Source: Janthinobacterium lividum (GTDB lineage: Bacteria > Pseudomonadota > Gammaproteobacteria > Burkholderiales > Burkholderiaceae_D). Taken from it: a stretch of 64,000 nt of DNA. Below the pieces are notes generated by a model. That model worked only from the letters and a program-made list of their open reading frames with translations. It was not told the DNA's origin and ran no database searches. Position numbers and translations under genes: made by a program. This document shows positions 30,596-39,007 of the stretch, one piece after another. Every line of letters begins with the position of its first letter. Positions within the stretch are counted from its first letter, which is position 1. The stretch lies in assembly GCF_011601275.1 (NCBI RefSeq), contig NZ_JAAOLY010000015.1, positions 62,001-126,000 of the forward strand. Direction: 5' to 3'.

Positions 30596-31770
30596 CAGGA
30601 GCGGATCTCCACGATCTTGCCGAAATTGGCGCCAAATTTCTGTTGATACTCAGTCATCTTTTCCATGCGTTCCTGCACCCGGGTGCGGTCCTTGACTTCG
30701 CCGGCCAACTGGCCGCAGGCCGCATCGATATCGTCGCCGCGCGTCTTGCGCACGGTGGTGATGATGCCGCCATCCATGAGTACTTGGGCAAAGGCCTTGA
30801 TGCGCGGGTTTTTCGAGCGGAACAGGCCCGACTCGGGGAACGGGTTGAACGGGATCAGGTTGAACTTGCAGTTCACGCCGAACTCGCGGTCTTGCACCAG
30901 CGCCAGCAGTTCACGCGCGTGCTCGTCGCTGTCATTGACGCCGTCGAGCATGCAGTATTCGAAGGTAATGAAATCGCGCGGCGCGAATTCCAGGTAGCGC
31001 TTGCAGGCCGCCATCAATTCCTTCAGCGGGTATTTCTTATTCAGTGGAATCAGCCCGTCGCGCAGGGCGTCGTTCGAGGCGTGCAGCGAGACGGCCAGAG
31101 CCACCGGCACTTCCTGCGACAGCTTGTCCATCATCGGCACGACGCCCGACGTCGACAGGGTCACGCGGCGGCGCGACAGGCCGTAGGCGTTGTCGTCGAG
31201 CATCAATTTCAGGGCCGTGACGGTCGGTTCAAAGTTCAGCAGGGGCTCGCCCATGCCCATCATGACCACGTTGGTGATCTGGCGTTCGCCTTTCGGGCCC
31301 GGCTCGATGCCCTTGGTGCGGCGCAATTCGAATTCCGCCATCCACAGCTGGCCGATGATCTCGCCAACACTGAGGTTGCGGTTGAAGCCCTGCTTGCCCG
31401 TCGAGCAGAAACGGCAGTTCACGGCGCAGCCGGCCTGGGTCGAGATGCACAGGGTGCCGCGGTTTTCTTCCGGAATGAACACGGTTTCCACGGCATTGCC
31501 ATTGCCCACGTCAACCAGCCACTTGCGCGTGCCGTCCGTCGACGTGTGGTCGCTGATGATGGCCGGGGCGCGCACTTCGGCGCGCGTGGCCAGCTTGTCG
31601 CGCAGCGACTTGGCCAGGTCCGTCATGGCGTCGAAATCGGAAGCGCCGAACTGATGTATCCAACGTTGCAATTGTTTCGCACGAAACGGTTTCTCTCCCA
31701 ACTCGGCGCAGTAGGCGATGAGTTGCGCGGGATCGAGGTCCAGCAAGTTGGTGAGGGTCGTCGTATTCAT
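30595..31770 (-). CDS. rlmN: dual-specificity 23S rRNA/tRNA adenine-C2 methyltransferase RlmN
   Basis: A 391-residue radical-SAM methyltransferase acting on A2503 of 23S rRNA and A37 of some tRNAs. The cluster motif CAVNCRFC (CxxxCxxC) sits in [32 protein letters not shown] is the SAM GGE-like motif, and the methyl-carrying Cys is in DIDAACGQL near the C-terminus. Its leader carries two mutually exclusive hairpins (31852-31888), described separately. Confidence 0.97.
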   Translation of the reverse strand: MNTTTLTNLLDLDPAQLIAYCAELGEKPFRAKQLQRWIHQFGASDFDAMTDLAKSLRDKLATRAEVRAPAIISDHTSTDGTRKWLVDVGNGNAVETVFIPEENRGTLCISTQAGCAVNCRFCSTGKQGFNRNLSVGEIIGQLWMAEFELRRTKGIEPGPKGERQITNVVMMGMGEPLLNFEPTVTALKLMLDDNAYGLSRRRVTLSTSGVVPMMDKLSQEVPVALAVSLHASNDALRDGLIPLNKKYPLKELMAACKRYLEFAPRDFITFEYCMLDGVNDSDEHARELLALVQDREFGVNCKFNLIPFNPFPESGLFRSKNPRIKAFAQVLMDGGIITTVRKTRGDDIDAACGQLAGEVKDRTRVQERMEKMTEYQQKFGANFGKIVEIRS

Positions 31771-31851
31771 GATCTTGTCTATTCTAAAAATCCGTCCCCG
31801 CGCGCATCCGGAGCGAAAACTCCACAGCGCAGCGGGAACAGGGGGTGATAA

Positions 31852-31888
31852 GTTATTTCACAGATAACGCCAGGAAATAACGTTATCT
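31852..31888 (-). promoter_or_regulatory. alternative overlapping stem-loops between ndk and rlmN
   Basis: Two 8-bp inverted repeats interlock. GTTATTTC (31852-31859) pairs with GAAATAAC (31874-31881), and AGATAACG (31862-31869) pairs with CGTTATCT (31881-31888). They share base 31881 and alternate along the RNA (S1-S2-S1'-S2'), so only one can fully form, or they form a compact pseudoknot. They lie 8 nt past the ndk stop in the rlmN leader. Confidence 0.6.
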
Positions 31889-31895
31889 AAGGCAA

Positions 31896-32312
31896 TTAAG
31901 CCTTCAGTTCTGGGAAAAAGTAAGCGATTTCCACTTTAGCAGCTTCGACAGCGTCGGAACCGTGTACGGCGTTAGCGTCGATCGAATCGGCGAAATCGGC
32001 GCGGATCGTGCCTTTTTCTGCTTTCTTCGGATCGGTCGCGCCCATCAGGTCACGGTGGGCCAGAACGGCGTTTTCGCCTTCCAGAGCCTGGATCATGACT
32101 GGACCGGAAACCATGAAGTCGACCAGATCCTTGAAGAAACCGCGTTCTTTGTGCGCTGCGTAGAAGCCTTCAGCTTGTTCGCGCGACAGTTGGGTCATGC
32201 GTGCTGCAACGATTTTCAGGCCAGCGTTTTCAAAACGCGAGTAGATTTGACCGATTACGTTTTTTGCAACTGCGTCTGGTTTGATGATCGACAGGGTGCG
32301 TTCGATTGCCAT
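31896..32312 (-). CDS. ndk: nucleoside diphosphate kinase
   Basis: 138 residues from the ATG at 32312, giving the canonical [18 protein letters not shown]. An upstream in-frame extension lacks family similarity. It transfers the gamma-phosphate from ATP to NDPs through phospho-His117 in NAVHGSDA; Lys11 (IIKPD) and the ALEGENAV segment are also conserved. GGAG lies nine bases before the ATG. It heads the conserved ndk-rlmN-pilF-rodZ-ispG-hisS series. Confidence 0.97.
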   Translation of the reverse strand: MAIERTLSIIKPDAVAKNVIGQIYSRFENAGLKIVAARMTQLSREQAEGFYAAHKERGFFKDLVDFMVSGPVMIQALEGENAVLAHRDLMGATDPKKAEKGTIRADFADSIDANAVHGSDAVEAAKVEIAYFFPELKA

Positions 32313-32533
32313 GTGTGAAAACTCCAATAAAAAGTAAGGTTTAAAACGGTAAATTGAGAACTCAATCAACCTTTGATTTTACCATACTCCACCCCATATC
32401 ACCCAGACAGGCAGGGGGCATCTTGCCGCCCGGCCTCTGTTTAATGAAATCTTAAGCTGCTTTTTTGGCAAATTCCGGCCCCCATGCTATCCTTGGGTAA
32501 AGCAGTAATTTGAATTGACAACACGGAGGCACT

Positions 32534-33220
32534 ATGAATCAGAACATGCAACGCACCTTTGACCTGTCGGGGGGCATGCAGCAAGTCCGCCACCAGGTCT
32601 TGCGCAACACTTACTGGCTGCTGGCGCTGTCCATGATCCCGACCGTGCTGGGCGCCTTCATCGGCGTGCAAATGCATTTGCCGATGCTGACCGGCGGCAT
32701 GGGCTTCATCATCTTCATGGCCGTCGCATTCGGCTTCATGTACGCGATTGAAAAGACCAAGAACTCGGGCCTCGGCGTCGCCGTCCTGCTGGGCTTTACC
32801 TTCTTCATGGGCCTGATGCTCACGCCTATCCTGACGCGCACGCTCGGCTACTCGAACGGCGGCATGCTGATCATGACGGCATTCGGCGGCACGGCCACCA
32901 TCCTGGCCGTAATGGCGACGATCGCCACGGTCTCGAAACGCGACTTCTCGGCCATGGGCAAATGGCTGTTCGCCGGCGTGATCGTGCTGATCCTTGCATC
33001 GGTGGCGAACATCTTCCTGGGACTGTCGGCACTGTCGATCGTGATTTCCATGGTTGCCATCGCCATCTTCTCGGCCTACATCCTGTATGACGTGCAGCAA
33101 ATCATCAACGGCGGCGAGACCAACTACATCTCGGCCACCCTGCGCATCTACCTGGACGTATATAACATCTTCACCAGCCTGTTGTCCTTGCTGGGCTTCG
33201 CCGGCGGCAGCCGCGACTAA
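32534..33220 (+). CDS. Bax inhibitor-1 family membrane protein (YccA/YbhL-like)
   Basis: A 228-residue protein with about seven membrane helices (residues 26-45, 52-72, 80-100, 107-126, 137-157, 162-182, 205-222). QVRHQVLRNTYWLLALSMIP is the family's first helix region, and the last helices with AYILYDVQQIINGGETNYIS match the BI-1 signature; Asp residues there form the pH/Ca-sensing pair in characterised members. In E. coli YccA is a substrate and modulator of FtsH, fitting a genome with hflKC nearby, though not in one operon. GGAG precedes the ATG; it is divergent from ndk. Confidence 0.9.
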   Translation: MNQNMQRTFDLSGGMQQVRHQVLRNTYWLLALSMIPTVLGAFIGVQMHLPMLTGGMGFIIFMAVAFGFMYAIEKTKNSGLGVAVLLGFTFFMGLMLTPILTRTLGYSNGGMLIMTAFGGTATILAVMATIATVSKRDFSAMGKWLFAGVIVLILASVANIFLGLSALSIVISMVAIAIFSAYILYDVQQIINGGETNYISATLRIYLDVYNIFTSLLSLLGFAGGSRD

Positions 33221-33249
33221 ACGCTGCGCTCATGCGCATGAGCAGGACA

Positions 33250-33279
33250 AAAAAAGCCGACCCTCGGGTCGGCTTTTTT
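33250..33279. terminator. bidirectional terminator between BI-1 gene and LysR
   Basis: A 13-bp stem AAAAAAGCCGACC/GGTCGGCTTTTTT with a CTCG loop and T-runs on both strands, in the 72-bp convergent gap. Confidence 0.92.
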
Positions 33280-33292
33280 ACGTCTGTCGAAC

Positions 33293-34138
33293 CTACTTGA
33301 TTCTCTCCGCCACCTCGAGCAAGCAGGCGCGGGCCCGGTCGAGTGTCGGATTGTCGCGCTGGGCCGCGTAGACGGCGTAGGCGGAATGCGAGAATTCGGG
33401 CGCGTCGCGCACGCGGTGCAGCAAGCCCGCATCAAGATAGGGTTGCGCGCTGCCGATGCGGAAATAACTGGCGCCGCCCACTTCCAGCAAGTAGACGAGG
33501 GCCAGCGGCCCCAGCGAGATCGACACGGGCGGGCTGCTCAGCTCCGGGTAGGCCGCCTGGTGATTGGCGGCGAAGCTGGGCCCCCAGTCCACATACACAT
33601 ACGTATCGGCATGCATCTGCCCATCGGCGCGCGTGGTCACCATCACGAGCTTTTCCTCGGCCAGCAGTTCGCTGGCCAGGCCCGGACGCTGGGGCGGGTT
33701 GTACAGTACGGCAAGGTCGAGCGAACCGTCATGCACGGCGTCAAGCAAGCGCGCGGGGTTGTCGACCTCGGCACGCAAGGCGATCTCGGGACAGTCGCGG
33801 CTCATGCGTATCAGCCAGTCACCCAGCAGCGGCGGCCACAAGCTCAATTCGCAGCCGATGCTGACGGCGTCGTCGCGCCCCGGCGGCAAGGCCACCTGGT
33901 GGCGCGCCCGCTCCCACACCTGCACCATGGTGGCCGCGTGGCGCATGAAGCGCTCGCCAGCCGACGTCAGGCGCGCGCCCGCCTTGTTGCGCACGAACAG
34001 CTGGCGCCCCAGCTGCTGCTCCAGGGTGCGGATGCGGGCGCTGACGGCCGTCTGCGTCACGTGCATGCGTTCGGCCGCCATGATGAAGCTGCCGCAGGAC
34101 GCCACTTCGAGGAAGGTCCGCGCTTGATTGATATCCAT
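33293..34138 (-). CDS. LysR-family transcriptional regulator
   Basis: 281 residues. The N-terminal HTH is MDINQARTFLEVASCGSFIM to VTQTAVSARIRTLEQQLGRQLFVR (split), followed by an effector domain from about residue 90 (DDAVSIGCELSLWPPLLGDWL). Its stop faces the BI-1 gene across a terminator, and the gene starts 12 nt after the cfa stop on the same strand, so it may be co-transcribed with cfa. Target and ligand are unknown. Confidence 0.86.
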   Translation of the reverse strand: MDINQARTFLEVASCGSFIMAAERMHVTQTAVSARIRTLEQQLGRQLFVRNKAGARLTSAGERFMRHAATMVQVWERARHQVALPPGRDDAVSIGCELSLWPPLLGDWLIRMSRDCPEIALRAEVDNPARLLDAVHDGSLDLAVLYNPPQRPGLASELLAEEKLVMVTTRADGQMHADTYVYVDWGPSFAANHQAAYPELSSPPVSISLGPLALVYLLEVGGASYFRIGSAQPYLDAGLLHRVRDAPEFSHSAYAVYAAQRDNPTLDRARACLLEVAERIK

Positions 34139-34150
34139 CAGTCCATGATA

Positions 34151-35323
34151 TCAGCTGACACGATCATACCCTCCCAGCACACCCTGCTTAGACAGCACCC
34201 ACTGCCACAGCTGCAGGTCGCGCGCGCGGAAGGCGCCCGCGCAGGACAGCAAATAATACGACCACATGCGGTGGAAGCGCTCGCCCAGCCGGGCGGCAAA
34301 GCGCGGCCAGGCCAGCTCAAATTTGGCGTGCCAGGCCATCAGGGTCTTGTCGTAGTCGGCGCCGAAGTTGTGCAAGTCCTCGGCAACGAACAGATCGTCC
34401 ATGGCGTCGCCGATCTGGCCGATCGACGGCAAGTCGCCATTCGGGAAAATGTATTTGTCGATCCACGGGTCGCACGTGGAATGGCGCTTGTTTTTGCCTA
34501 TCGTGTGCAGCAGGAACAGGCCGTCGTCTTCCAGGCAGCGGTGCGCCACTTCCATGAAGGTGCGGTGGTTCTTGTGCCCCACGTGCTCGAACATGCCGAT
34601 GCTGACGATGCGGTCGAATTTTTCATCGGTGTCGCGGTAATCCTGCAGGCGGAAGTCCAGCTGTTCGCCGCCCGGCATGGCGCGCGCATAGGCTACCTGC
34701 TCTTGCGAGATCGTCACGCCCACGCATTGCACCTGGTATTTTTCCGCCGCATAGCGCATGAAACTACCCCAGCCGCAGCCGATGTCGAGCACGCGCATGC
34801 CCGGCTCCAGGCGCAGCTTGCGACAGACCAGGTCGAGCTTGGCCTCCTGTGCCTCGGCCAGGTTGCTGGCATCCTTCCAATAGCCGCAGGTATACGTCAT
34901 GCGCGGATCGAGCATGGCCGCATAGAAGGCGTTGCCCAGGTCGTAGTGCTCCTTGCCCACCATCCAGGCGCGGCGCTCCGTCTGCAGGTTGAACAGGCGC
35001 GCGGTCAGGGCGTGGAACGCCAGGCGCATGGGGCGCACGTCGTCGGCCACCCGGGCGCGCAGCAGATGGCAAAAGAATTCGTCGAGCTGCTGAGCATCCC
35101 AGTCGCCGTCCATGTAGGCTTCGCCCAGGCCCAGGTTGCCGCTGGCGAAGGCGCGCGCCGGTACGCCCGGTTTGCGCAGCTGCATGTCCCAGGCGGCGCG
35201 GCCATTCAGATGGATGTCGGCCCTGGCCAGCAATTCGGCCGCTTCGCGGGTCAGCCGCGTGTCGAGCCCAAGTTCGGCACTACCTGCTGCTTGCTGTAAC
35301 TGTGTCATTTGCTGCGTGTTCAT
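34151..35323 (-). CDS. cfa: cyclopropane-fatty-acyl-phospholipid synthase
   Basis: A 390-residue SAM-dependent enzyme that adds a methylene bridge to cis double bonds of membrane phospholipids at stationary phase. SAM motif I is RVLDIGCGWGSFMRYAA (about residues 177-193); the region KEHYDLGNAFYAAMLDPRMTY (split) is typical of Cfa, as is EHVGHKNHRTFMEVAHRCL. The N-terminal lipid-binding half is present in full. An AT-rich palindrome lies in its upstream region (35428-35465). Expression through the nearby rpoS is plausible from known Cfa biology but not shown by sequence. Confidence 0.95.
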   Translation of the reverse strand: MNTQQMTQLQQAAGSAELGLDTRLTREAAELLARADIHLNGRAAWDMQLRKPGVPARAFASGNLGLGEAYMDGDWDAQQLDEFFCHLLRARVADDVRPMRLAFHALTARLFNLQTERRAWMVGKEHYDLGNAFYAAMLDPRMTYTCGYWKDASNLAEAQEAKLDLVCRKLRLEPGMRVLDIGCGWGSFMRYAAEKYQVQCVGVTISQEQVAYARAMPGGEQLDFRLQDYRDTDEKFDRIVSIGMFEHVGHKNHRTFMEVAHRCLEDDGLFLLHTIGKNKRHSTCDPWIDKYIFPNGDLPSIGQIGDAMDDLFVAEDLHNFGADYDKTLMAWHAKFELAWPRFAARLGERFHRMWSYYLLSCAGAFRARDLQLWQWVLSKQGVLGGYDRVS

Positions 35324-35427
35324 GCCCTGCCGCCTCCAGATGTTGTCGGTGCTGGCGCCGCGCCAGCCATCAAATTATCCGCCCGCCATGAGCATCTGGA
35401 TAATGAAACATCGTGGCCATTCATATC

Positions 35428-35465
35428 AAAATAATTGCTTCAAAATGATTTTAATCAATTATTTT
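35428..35465. promoter_or_regulatory. nested AT-rich inverted repeat upstream of cfa
   Basis: Perfect 10-bp arms AAAATAATTG (35428-35437) and CAATTATTTT (35456-35465) are 18 nt apart. Within the spacer lie the smaller palindromes AAAATGATTTT and TGATT-TT-AATCA. It sits about 105 bp before the cfa start in strongly AT-rich DNA, so it is a candidate regulator or IHF/H-NS-type site. The rest of the 227-bp gap shows only the cupin-gene terminator. Confidence 0.45.
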
Positions 35466-35502
35466 ACGGAAATATCTTATACAAGAAGCGCACCGCAGCA
35501 TG

Positions 35503-35526
35503 AAAAAAGCCGCCCATAAGGCGGCT
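35503..35526 (-). terminator. intrinsic terminator after the cupin-8 gene
   Basis: A 7-bp stem AGCCGCC/GGCGGCT with a 5-nt loop, followed on the minus strand by six T (complement of 35503-35508), 25 bp past the stop. Confidence 0.85.
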
Positions 35527-35550
35527 GTTCGCGGCATCTTGGCCCCGCCA

Positions 35551-36597
35551 TCAGAAGTCGTGATTCGATGGATACTTGCTGTAAAAATCGTTATCCCATT
35601 TGAAATTGGTAAACGCCACCGTCATCGATACGTCGAGCGCTTCGACGAAATGCCAGCAGCCGACGGGCAAGAACAGGATCTCGCCCGGCGCCAGCACGCA
35701 TTCGCGCACCTGCACGTCGGCCATCAGCGGATAGCGCCGCAGGTCGATGTCGCGCCCGTCGACGGGCGTAAAACAGTGGCGCTGGTTGTATACGCGCGCC
35801 ACCTCGCAGGCAGCCATGATGCGCAGCCGCTTGCGCCCTTTGACCTGGGCCATGAAGTTGTTCGTCAAGTCGTGGTGGAATGGCGTCACCGTGCCGGCCG
35901 GGCCGAACCACAGAAAGCCCGTGGGGCCGCCATCCTGCTTCAGGTATTCGGGCAGCTGGCCGATATCGTCCCACAGCTCGCGCAGGGCTTGCCGGTTCTG
36001 CGAATTGTTATTCGCCGTCATGTAGAAATCGTTGGTCGCACCGCTGCCCTCGACCAGGCTGGCGTACTCGCCAAAGGCCATCTTGCGCTTGTGGGCCACG
36101 CTGTTCATCTCGTACTGATCGTCCGTTTCGCGGCCGAACTGCACTTCCACCTCACGCTGCGCATAATGCGCGCGGAAATAGGCGGGGCTCCACTTGGCCA
36201 TGGCGGGCCAGTCGTCCATCATGCCCGTGATGATGACGGGCTGGTTGGTGGAGTAATACTCGTCCAGGAATTCCTGCGCAGAGAGCTTGTCGCGGCGCGG
36301 AATTTCGGGGTCGCGCAGCTGGTTCAGCTTGCGCTGGATATCGATCACCCAGTCGCGCTTGGCCAAGCGGTTCGACAGGCGCACGGCACCGGCAAGATAC
36401 GGGCTTTGCAGCGCCAGCTCGATTTCGCGGCGCGCCAGGGGCTCCGCGATGCCCGCCTTTTGCAGCACCGGCATCAGCGCCGACGGATCGCTGCCCAGCA
36501 TGAGGTTTTCCGCGATCCAGCTGCGCCACTCGCGGCTCAGCTCCTGTTCCGGCTGCTGTTCTTTCTGCTTGACTCCGAATGTCGATACCGCCGCCAT
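35551..36597 (-). CDS. cupin-8/JmjC-like Fe(II), 2-oxoglutarate-dependent oxygenase
   Basis: 348 residues. The JmjC-like core is in the C-terminal two thirds: TPFHHDLTNNFMAQVKGRKR holds the HxD iron ligands (His-His-Asp), and PVGCWHFVEALDVSMTVAF carries the distal His. FLDEYYSTNQPVIITGMMDDWPAM is the typical cupin-8 entry strand. The N-terminal 110 residues are helical and charged (EQELSREWRSWIAENLML). Members hydroxylate proteins or small molecules; the substrate is unknown. It lies downstream of the chitinase on the same strand, separated by a GC hairpin. Confidence 0.88.
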   Translation of the reverse strand: MAAVSTFGVKQKEQQPEQELSREWRSWIAENLMLGSDPSALMPVLQKAGIAEPLARREIELALQSPYLAGAVRLSNRLAKRDWVIDIQRKLNQLRDPEIPRRDKLSAQEFLDEYYSTNQPVIITGMMDDWPAMAKWSPAYFRAHYAQREVEVQFGRETDDQYEMNSVAHKRKMAFGEYASLVEGSGATNDFYMTANNNSQNRQALRELWDDIGQLPEYLKQDGGPTGFLWFGPAGTVTPFHHDLTNNFMAQVKGRKRLRIMAACEVARVYNQRHCFTPVDGRDIDLRRYPLMADVQVRECVLAPGEILFLPVGCWHFVEALDVSMTVAFTNFKWDNDFYSKYPSNHDF

Positions 36598-36627
36598 CGC
36601 CCGTCTCCTGTTTTTTCATGTGAACAA

Positions 36628-36656
36628 GCGGCCGGGCAGCAATGCCGCCCGGCCGC
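36628..36656 (-). terminator. GC-rich hairpin after the chitinase, likely terminator
   Basis: A perfect 10-bp stem GCGGCCGGGC/GCCCGGCCGC with a 9-nt loop, 20 bp past the chitinase stop. It is followed on the minus strand by TTGTT, a weak U-rich tail. Confidence 0.6.
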
Positions 36657-36675
36657 CTCCTACTCTAGCGCAGTA

Positions 36676-38646
36676 TTACCGCACTTTCCACACCTCGGTC
36701 GCCAGCACGCCATTCGCATCGCCATCGAGTTCCCACGAGAACGCGCCGCGCAAGCCCTGGTCCTTCACGTATTTCACCTTGGTGCCGATGACGGTCGGGT
36801 CATCGTAGCTCCACCACTGGCCGCCCGCACCCGTGTACAGGTACAACTGCTTGGTCACGGGATGGTAGTTGCGCGTGCCGGACTTGGCGACGAGGATTTT
36901 ATAGTCCTCGATGCCCGACTCGTACGTGCCCGGCGCCATGCCCGTGGCCGGCTGGTACAGGCCATCGCCATTCGGCCCCGGCGCCACGCCCGTCCAGCCG
37001 CGGCCATAGAACGGTATGCCCAGCAGCAGCTTGTCGCGCGGCACGCCGGCGGCAATCATGTACTGCACCGCCTTGTCGCCCACGTATTCGCGCGCCATGC
37101 CCGTCGACGGATCGGCAGGGTCGGCAAACAGCTGGGCGTTGAAGTTGGTGCTGTTTTCCCAGCCGCCGTGGAAGTCGTAGGTCATCAGGTTGATCCAGTC
37201 CATGTACTGCGAGTACAGGGCCGGTTCCGTGTTGTCGATCTTGTCCTTGCCGGCGCCGACCGCCGCCGTCAACAGGTAGCGCTTGCCGTTGGCGGCACCG
37301 AGCGCATCGAGCTGGCTGCGGAATTCCGCCATCAGCAAGGTGAAGTTGCGCTTGTCGTTGGGGCTGACCGTGTTGTACGGCTGGCCGCCGCCGACCGGAT
37401 ATTCCCAGTCGATGTCGATGCCGTCAAAGATATTGGCCGCCGCACCCACGCCGCCGCGACCGCCCTGCACCGGCAGATTGCCCTTGATGTAGATGTCGAT
37501 GCACGAGCGCACCATCTGCTTGCGCAGCGCATCGGTGGCCGAACCGACGGAGAAGTTCTTCGACCAGCTCCAGCCGCCCAGCGAAATGAACAGCTTCAGG
37601 TTCGGGTGCGCCGCCTTCAGCTTTTTCAGCTGCAGGAAGTTGCCCGACAAGGGAGCGTCCCATGGAATGACCTGGCCATCGACGGTGCGCTTCGGCGTGC
37701 GGATGTAGTCGGCCTCCGCATCGCCGCCCGTGCCCGCGTCCGGCGCGTTCGGATTCGTCGCGCCCGGCTCGGCCTTGGTGATCATGCCGCATTCATAGCC
37801 GCCGTTTTTCGGATAAATATTGCCGAAAGCGTAATTGATGAAGGTCAGCTTGTCGGCCACGCCGCTCGTGTGCACGTTTGCCACTTCATAGTCGCGGCCA
37901 TACACGCCCCACTGCGCGAAGTAGGAACCGACTTCGCGGCCCGTTGGCGTCGGTGTCGGCGTTGGTGTCGGCGTTGGTGTCGGCGTTGGAGTTGGAGTTG
38001 GAGTCGGCGTTGGTGTCGGTGTCGGCGTTGGAGTAGGTGTCGGCGTGGTGCTGCAGATCTCCTGGCTGGTCCATGGTTTGCCCGTGCCGGCGGCGCCGCT
38101 GCTGGTCGACGGGTTGTCGCCCTGCGTCCAGTAATTGGCGCGGTAATTCGTGCCCGCATAGCTGACGGTGGCGCCCGCGCTGTAGGCCGTGCCGGCCACC
38201 CAGGCCAGTGCGCACGTGCCGCCGGTTGGCGTCGGTGTCGGGGTGGGCGTTGGGGTCGGAGTTGGATTCGGCGTCGGGGTTGGTGTCGGGGTTGGTGTCG
38301 GCGTTGGGGTGGGCGTCGGCGTCGGGGTCGGCGTGGTGCCGCCGTCGCAGGTGCCGCCGGCGCTCCACAGGCTTGGCGTGGAAACGGGATTCCAACCGGA
38401 GCCCACGTGATCGGTCTGCGTTACCAGGGCCGTGTAGTTGGCACCCAGATAAGTGACCACCGTGCCGGCATTATACGTGCCGCCCTCTTGCCACGGCACG
38501 CACGCGACCACCGTGCTGGCCGCCAGCAATTGCGAGCCGCCGGGTGCGCTGGCGTCGCCGCCACCGCCGCATGCCGCCAGCACGCCACCGCTGGCCAGAC
38601 ATACCATCATGTTTCTGATTGTTTTTTTGAGTATTAAATTTTCCAC
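36676..38646 (-). CDS. lipoprotein GH18 chitinase with two chitin-binding modules
   Basis: 656 residues. The lipoprotein signal ends LAAC with Cys26, followed by GGGGD. Chitin-binding (CBM5/12-like) modules lie at about residues 48-100 ([20 protein letters not shown]) and 147-200 ([20 protein letters not shown]). Each is followed by a Pro-Thr repeat linker of about 35-40 residues. The GH18 barrel fills 238-656. The catalytic motif DGIDIDWE gives Asp408, Asp411, Asp413 and the acid Glu415; SLGGWSWS is the second conserved strand. It should hydrolyse chitin at the cell surface. Several AAGTGG elements lie upstream. Confidence 0.94.
   Translation of the reverse strand: MENLILKKTIRNMMVCLASGGVLAACGGGGDASAPGGSQLLAASTVVACVPWQEGGTYNAGTVVTYLGANYTALVTQTDHVGSGWNPVSTPSLWSAGGTCDGGTTPTPTPTPTPTPTPTPTPTPTPNPTPTPTPTPTPTPTGGTCALAWVAGTAYSAGATVSYAGTNYRANYWTQGDNPSTSSGAAGTGKPWTSQEICSTTPTPTPTPTPTPTPTPTPTPTPTPTPTPTPTPTPTGREVGSYFAQWGVYGRDYEVANVHTSGVADKLTFINYAFGNIYPKNGGYECGMITKAEPGATNPNAPDAGTGGDAEADYIRTPKRTVDGQVIPWDAPLSGNFLQLKKLKAAHPNLKLFISLGGWSWSKNFSVGSATDALRKQMVRSCIDIYIKGNLPVQGGRGGVGAAANIFDGIDIDWEYPVGGGQPYNTVSPNDKRNFTLLMAEFRSQLDALGAANGKRYLLTAAVGAGKDKIDNTEPALYSQYMDWINLMTYDFHGGWENSTNFNAQLFADPADPSTGMAREYVGDKAVQYMIAAGVPRDKLLLGIPFYGRGWTGVAPGPNGDGLYQPATGMAPGTYESGIEDYKILVAKSGTRNYHPVTKQLYLYTGAGGQWWSYDDPTVIGTKVKYVKDQGLRGAFSWELDGDANGVLATEVWKVR
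37943..38047 (-). repeat. in-gene Pro-Thr codon repeat, second linker of the chitinase
   Basis: Tandem 6-bp units (variants of GTTGGT, GTCGGC on the plus strand) encode about 17 Pro-Thr pairs between the second chitin-binding module and the GH18 barrel. Such low-complexity DNA is prone to slippage. Confidence 0.9.
38226..38336 (-). repeat. in-gene Pro-Thr codon repeat, first linker of the chitinase
   Basis: The same 6-bp repeat family as at 37943-38047, encoding about 19 Pro-Thr/Pro-Asn pairs. Recombination between the two tracts would delete the module between them in frame. Confidence 0.9.
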
Positions 38647-38671
38647 GTTGTCTCCTGTTCAGGTTTGCAGA

Positions 38672-38936
38672 AATGCCACTCTGCTTCGTAAATAACTACC
38701 CTGTGATCTTGTTTTTTTGCAGTTGCAAGAACAGCATGCTGCTGAAAAAATAGGCGGTCAAGTGGTTTTGAAGTGGCATCAAAGTGAGCAATACCACTTC
38801 GAGCAGAAAGCGCAGCGGCAGGTGCGAACGGCGTGTTGTCCTACTGGACAATGAAAAAACGGCAGAGAGAGAATGGAAAAAGACGCTGGATCGGGAAAAG
38901 ACAGACCAGTTTTATAACACGGCGTAAGTGGTATTG
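38672..38936. promoter_or_regulatory. cluster of AAGTGG-type elements upstream of the chitinase
   Basis: The 361-bp gap 38647-39007 holds no gene. It carries AAGTGGTTTTG (38760-38770), AAGTGGCATCA (38771-38781, directly abutting), CAATACCACTT (38789-38799, the exact reverse complement of the last copy), AAGTGGTATTG (38926-38936) and ATGCCACT (38673-38680, inverted match to part of the second). The TGGTAT core resembles half-sites of GntR/HutC-type GlcNAc regulators, which would fit a chitinase; that link is inference. Confidence 0.5.
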
Positions 38937-38967
38937 AGGTAGCTTGTTGCACCGCTGAACGCGGAAG

Positions 38968-38995
38968 CGGCGGGTGCCAGCCTGGCCACCCGCCG
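38968..38995 (-). terminator. hairpin after rlmD, possible terminator
   Basis: A 9-bp stem CGGCGGGTG/CACCCGCCG with an inner CCA/TGG extension, 13 bp past the rlmD stop. No T-run follows, so termination may be factor-dependent. Confidence 0.5.
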
Positions 38996-39007
38996 TATCA
39001 GACAGAC

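Noticed and set aside
37943..38336. Regular repeats that might suggest a CRISPR or VNTR array
   Set aside because: The unit is 6 bp, in frame, and encodes Pro-Thr linkers; there are no spacers.
35500..38637. Very long open frame on the plus strand opposite the cupin and chitinase genes
   Set aside because: It is antisense to two well-supported genes; the translation is His/Arg/Gln-rich, shows no domain and is typical of GC-rich shadow frames.
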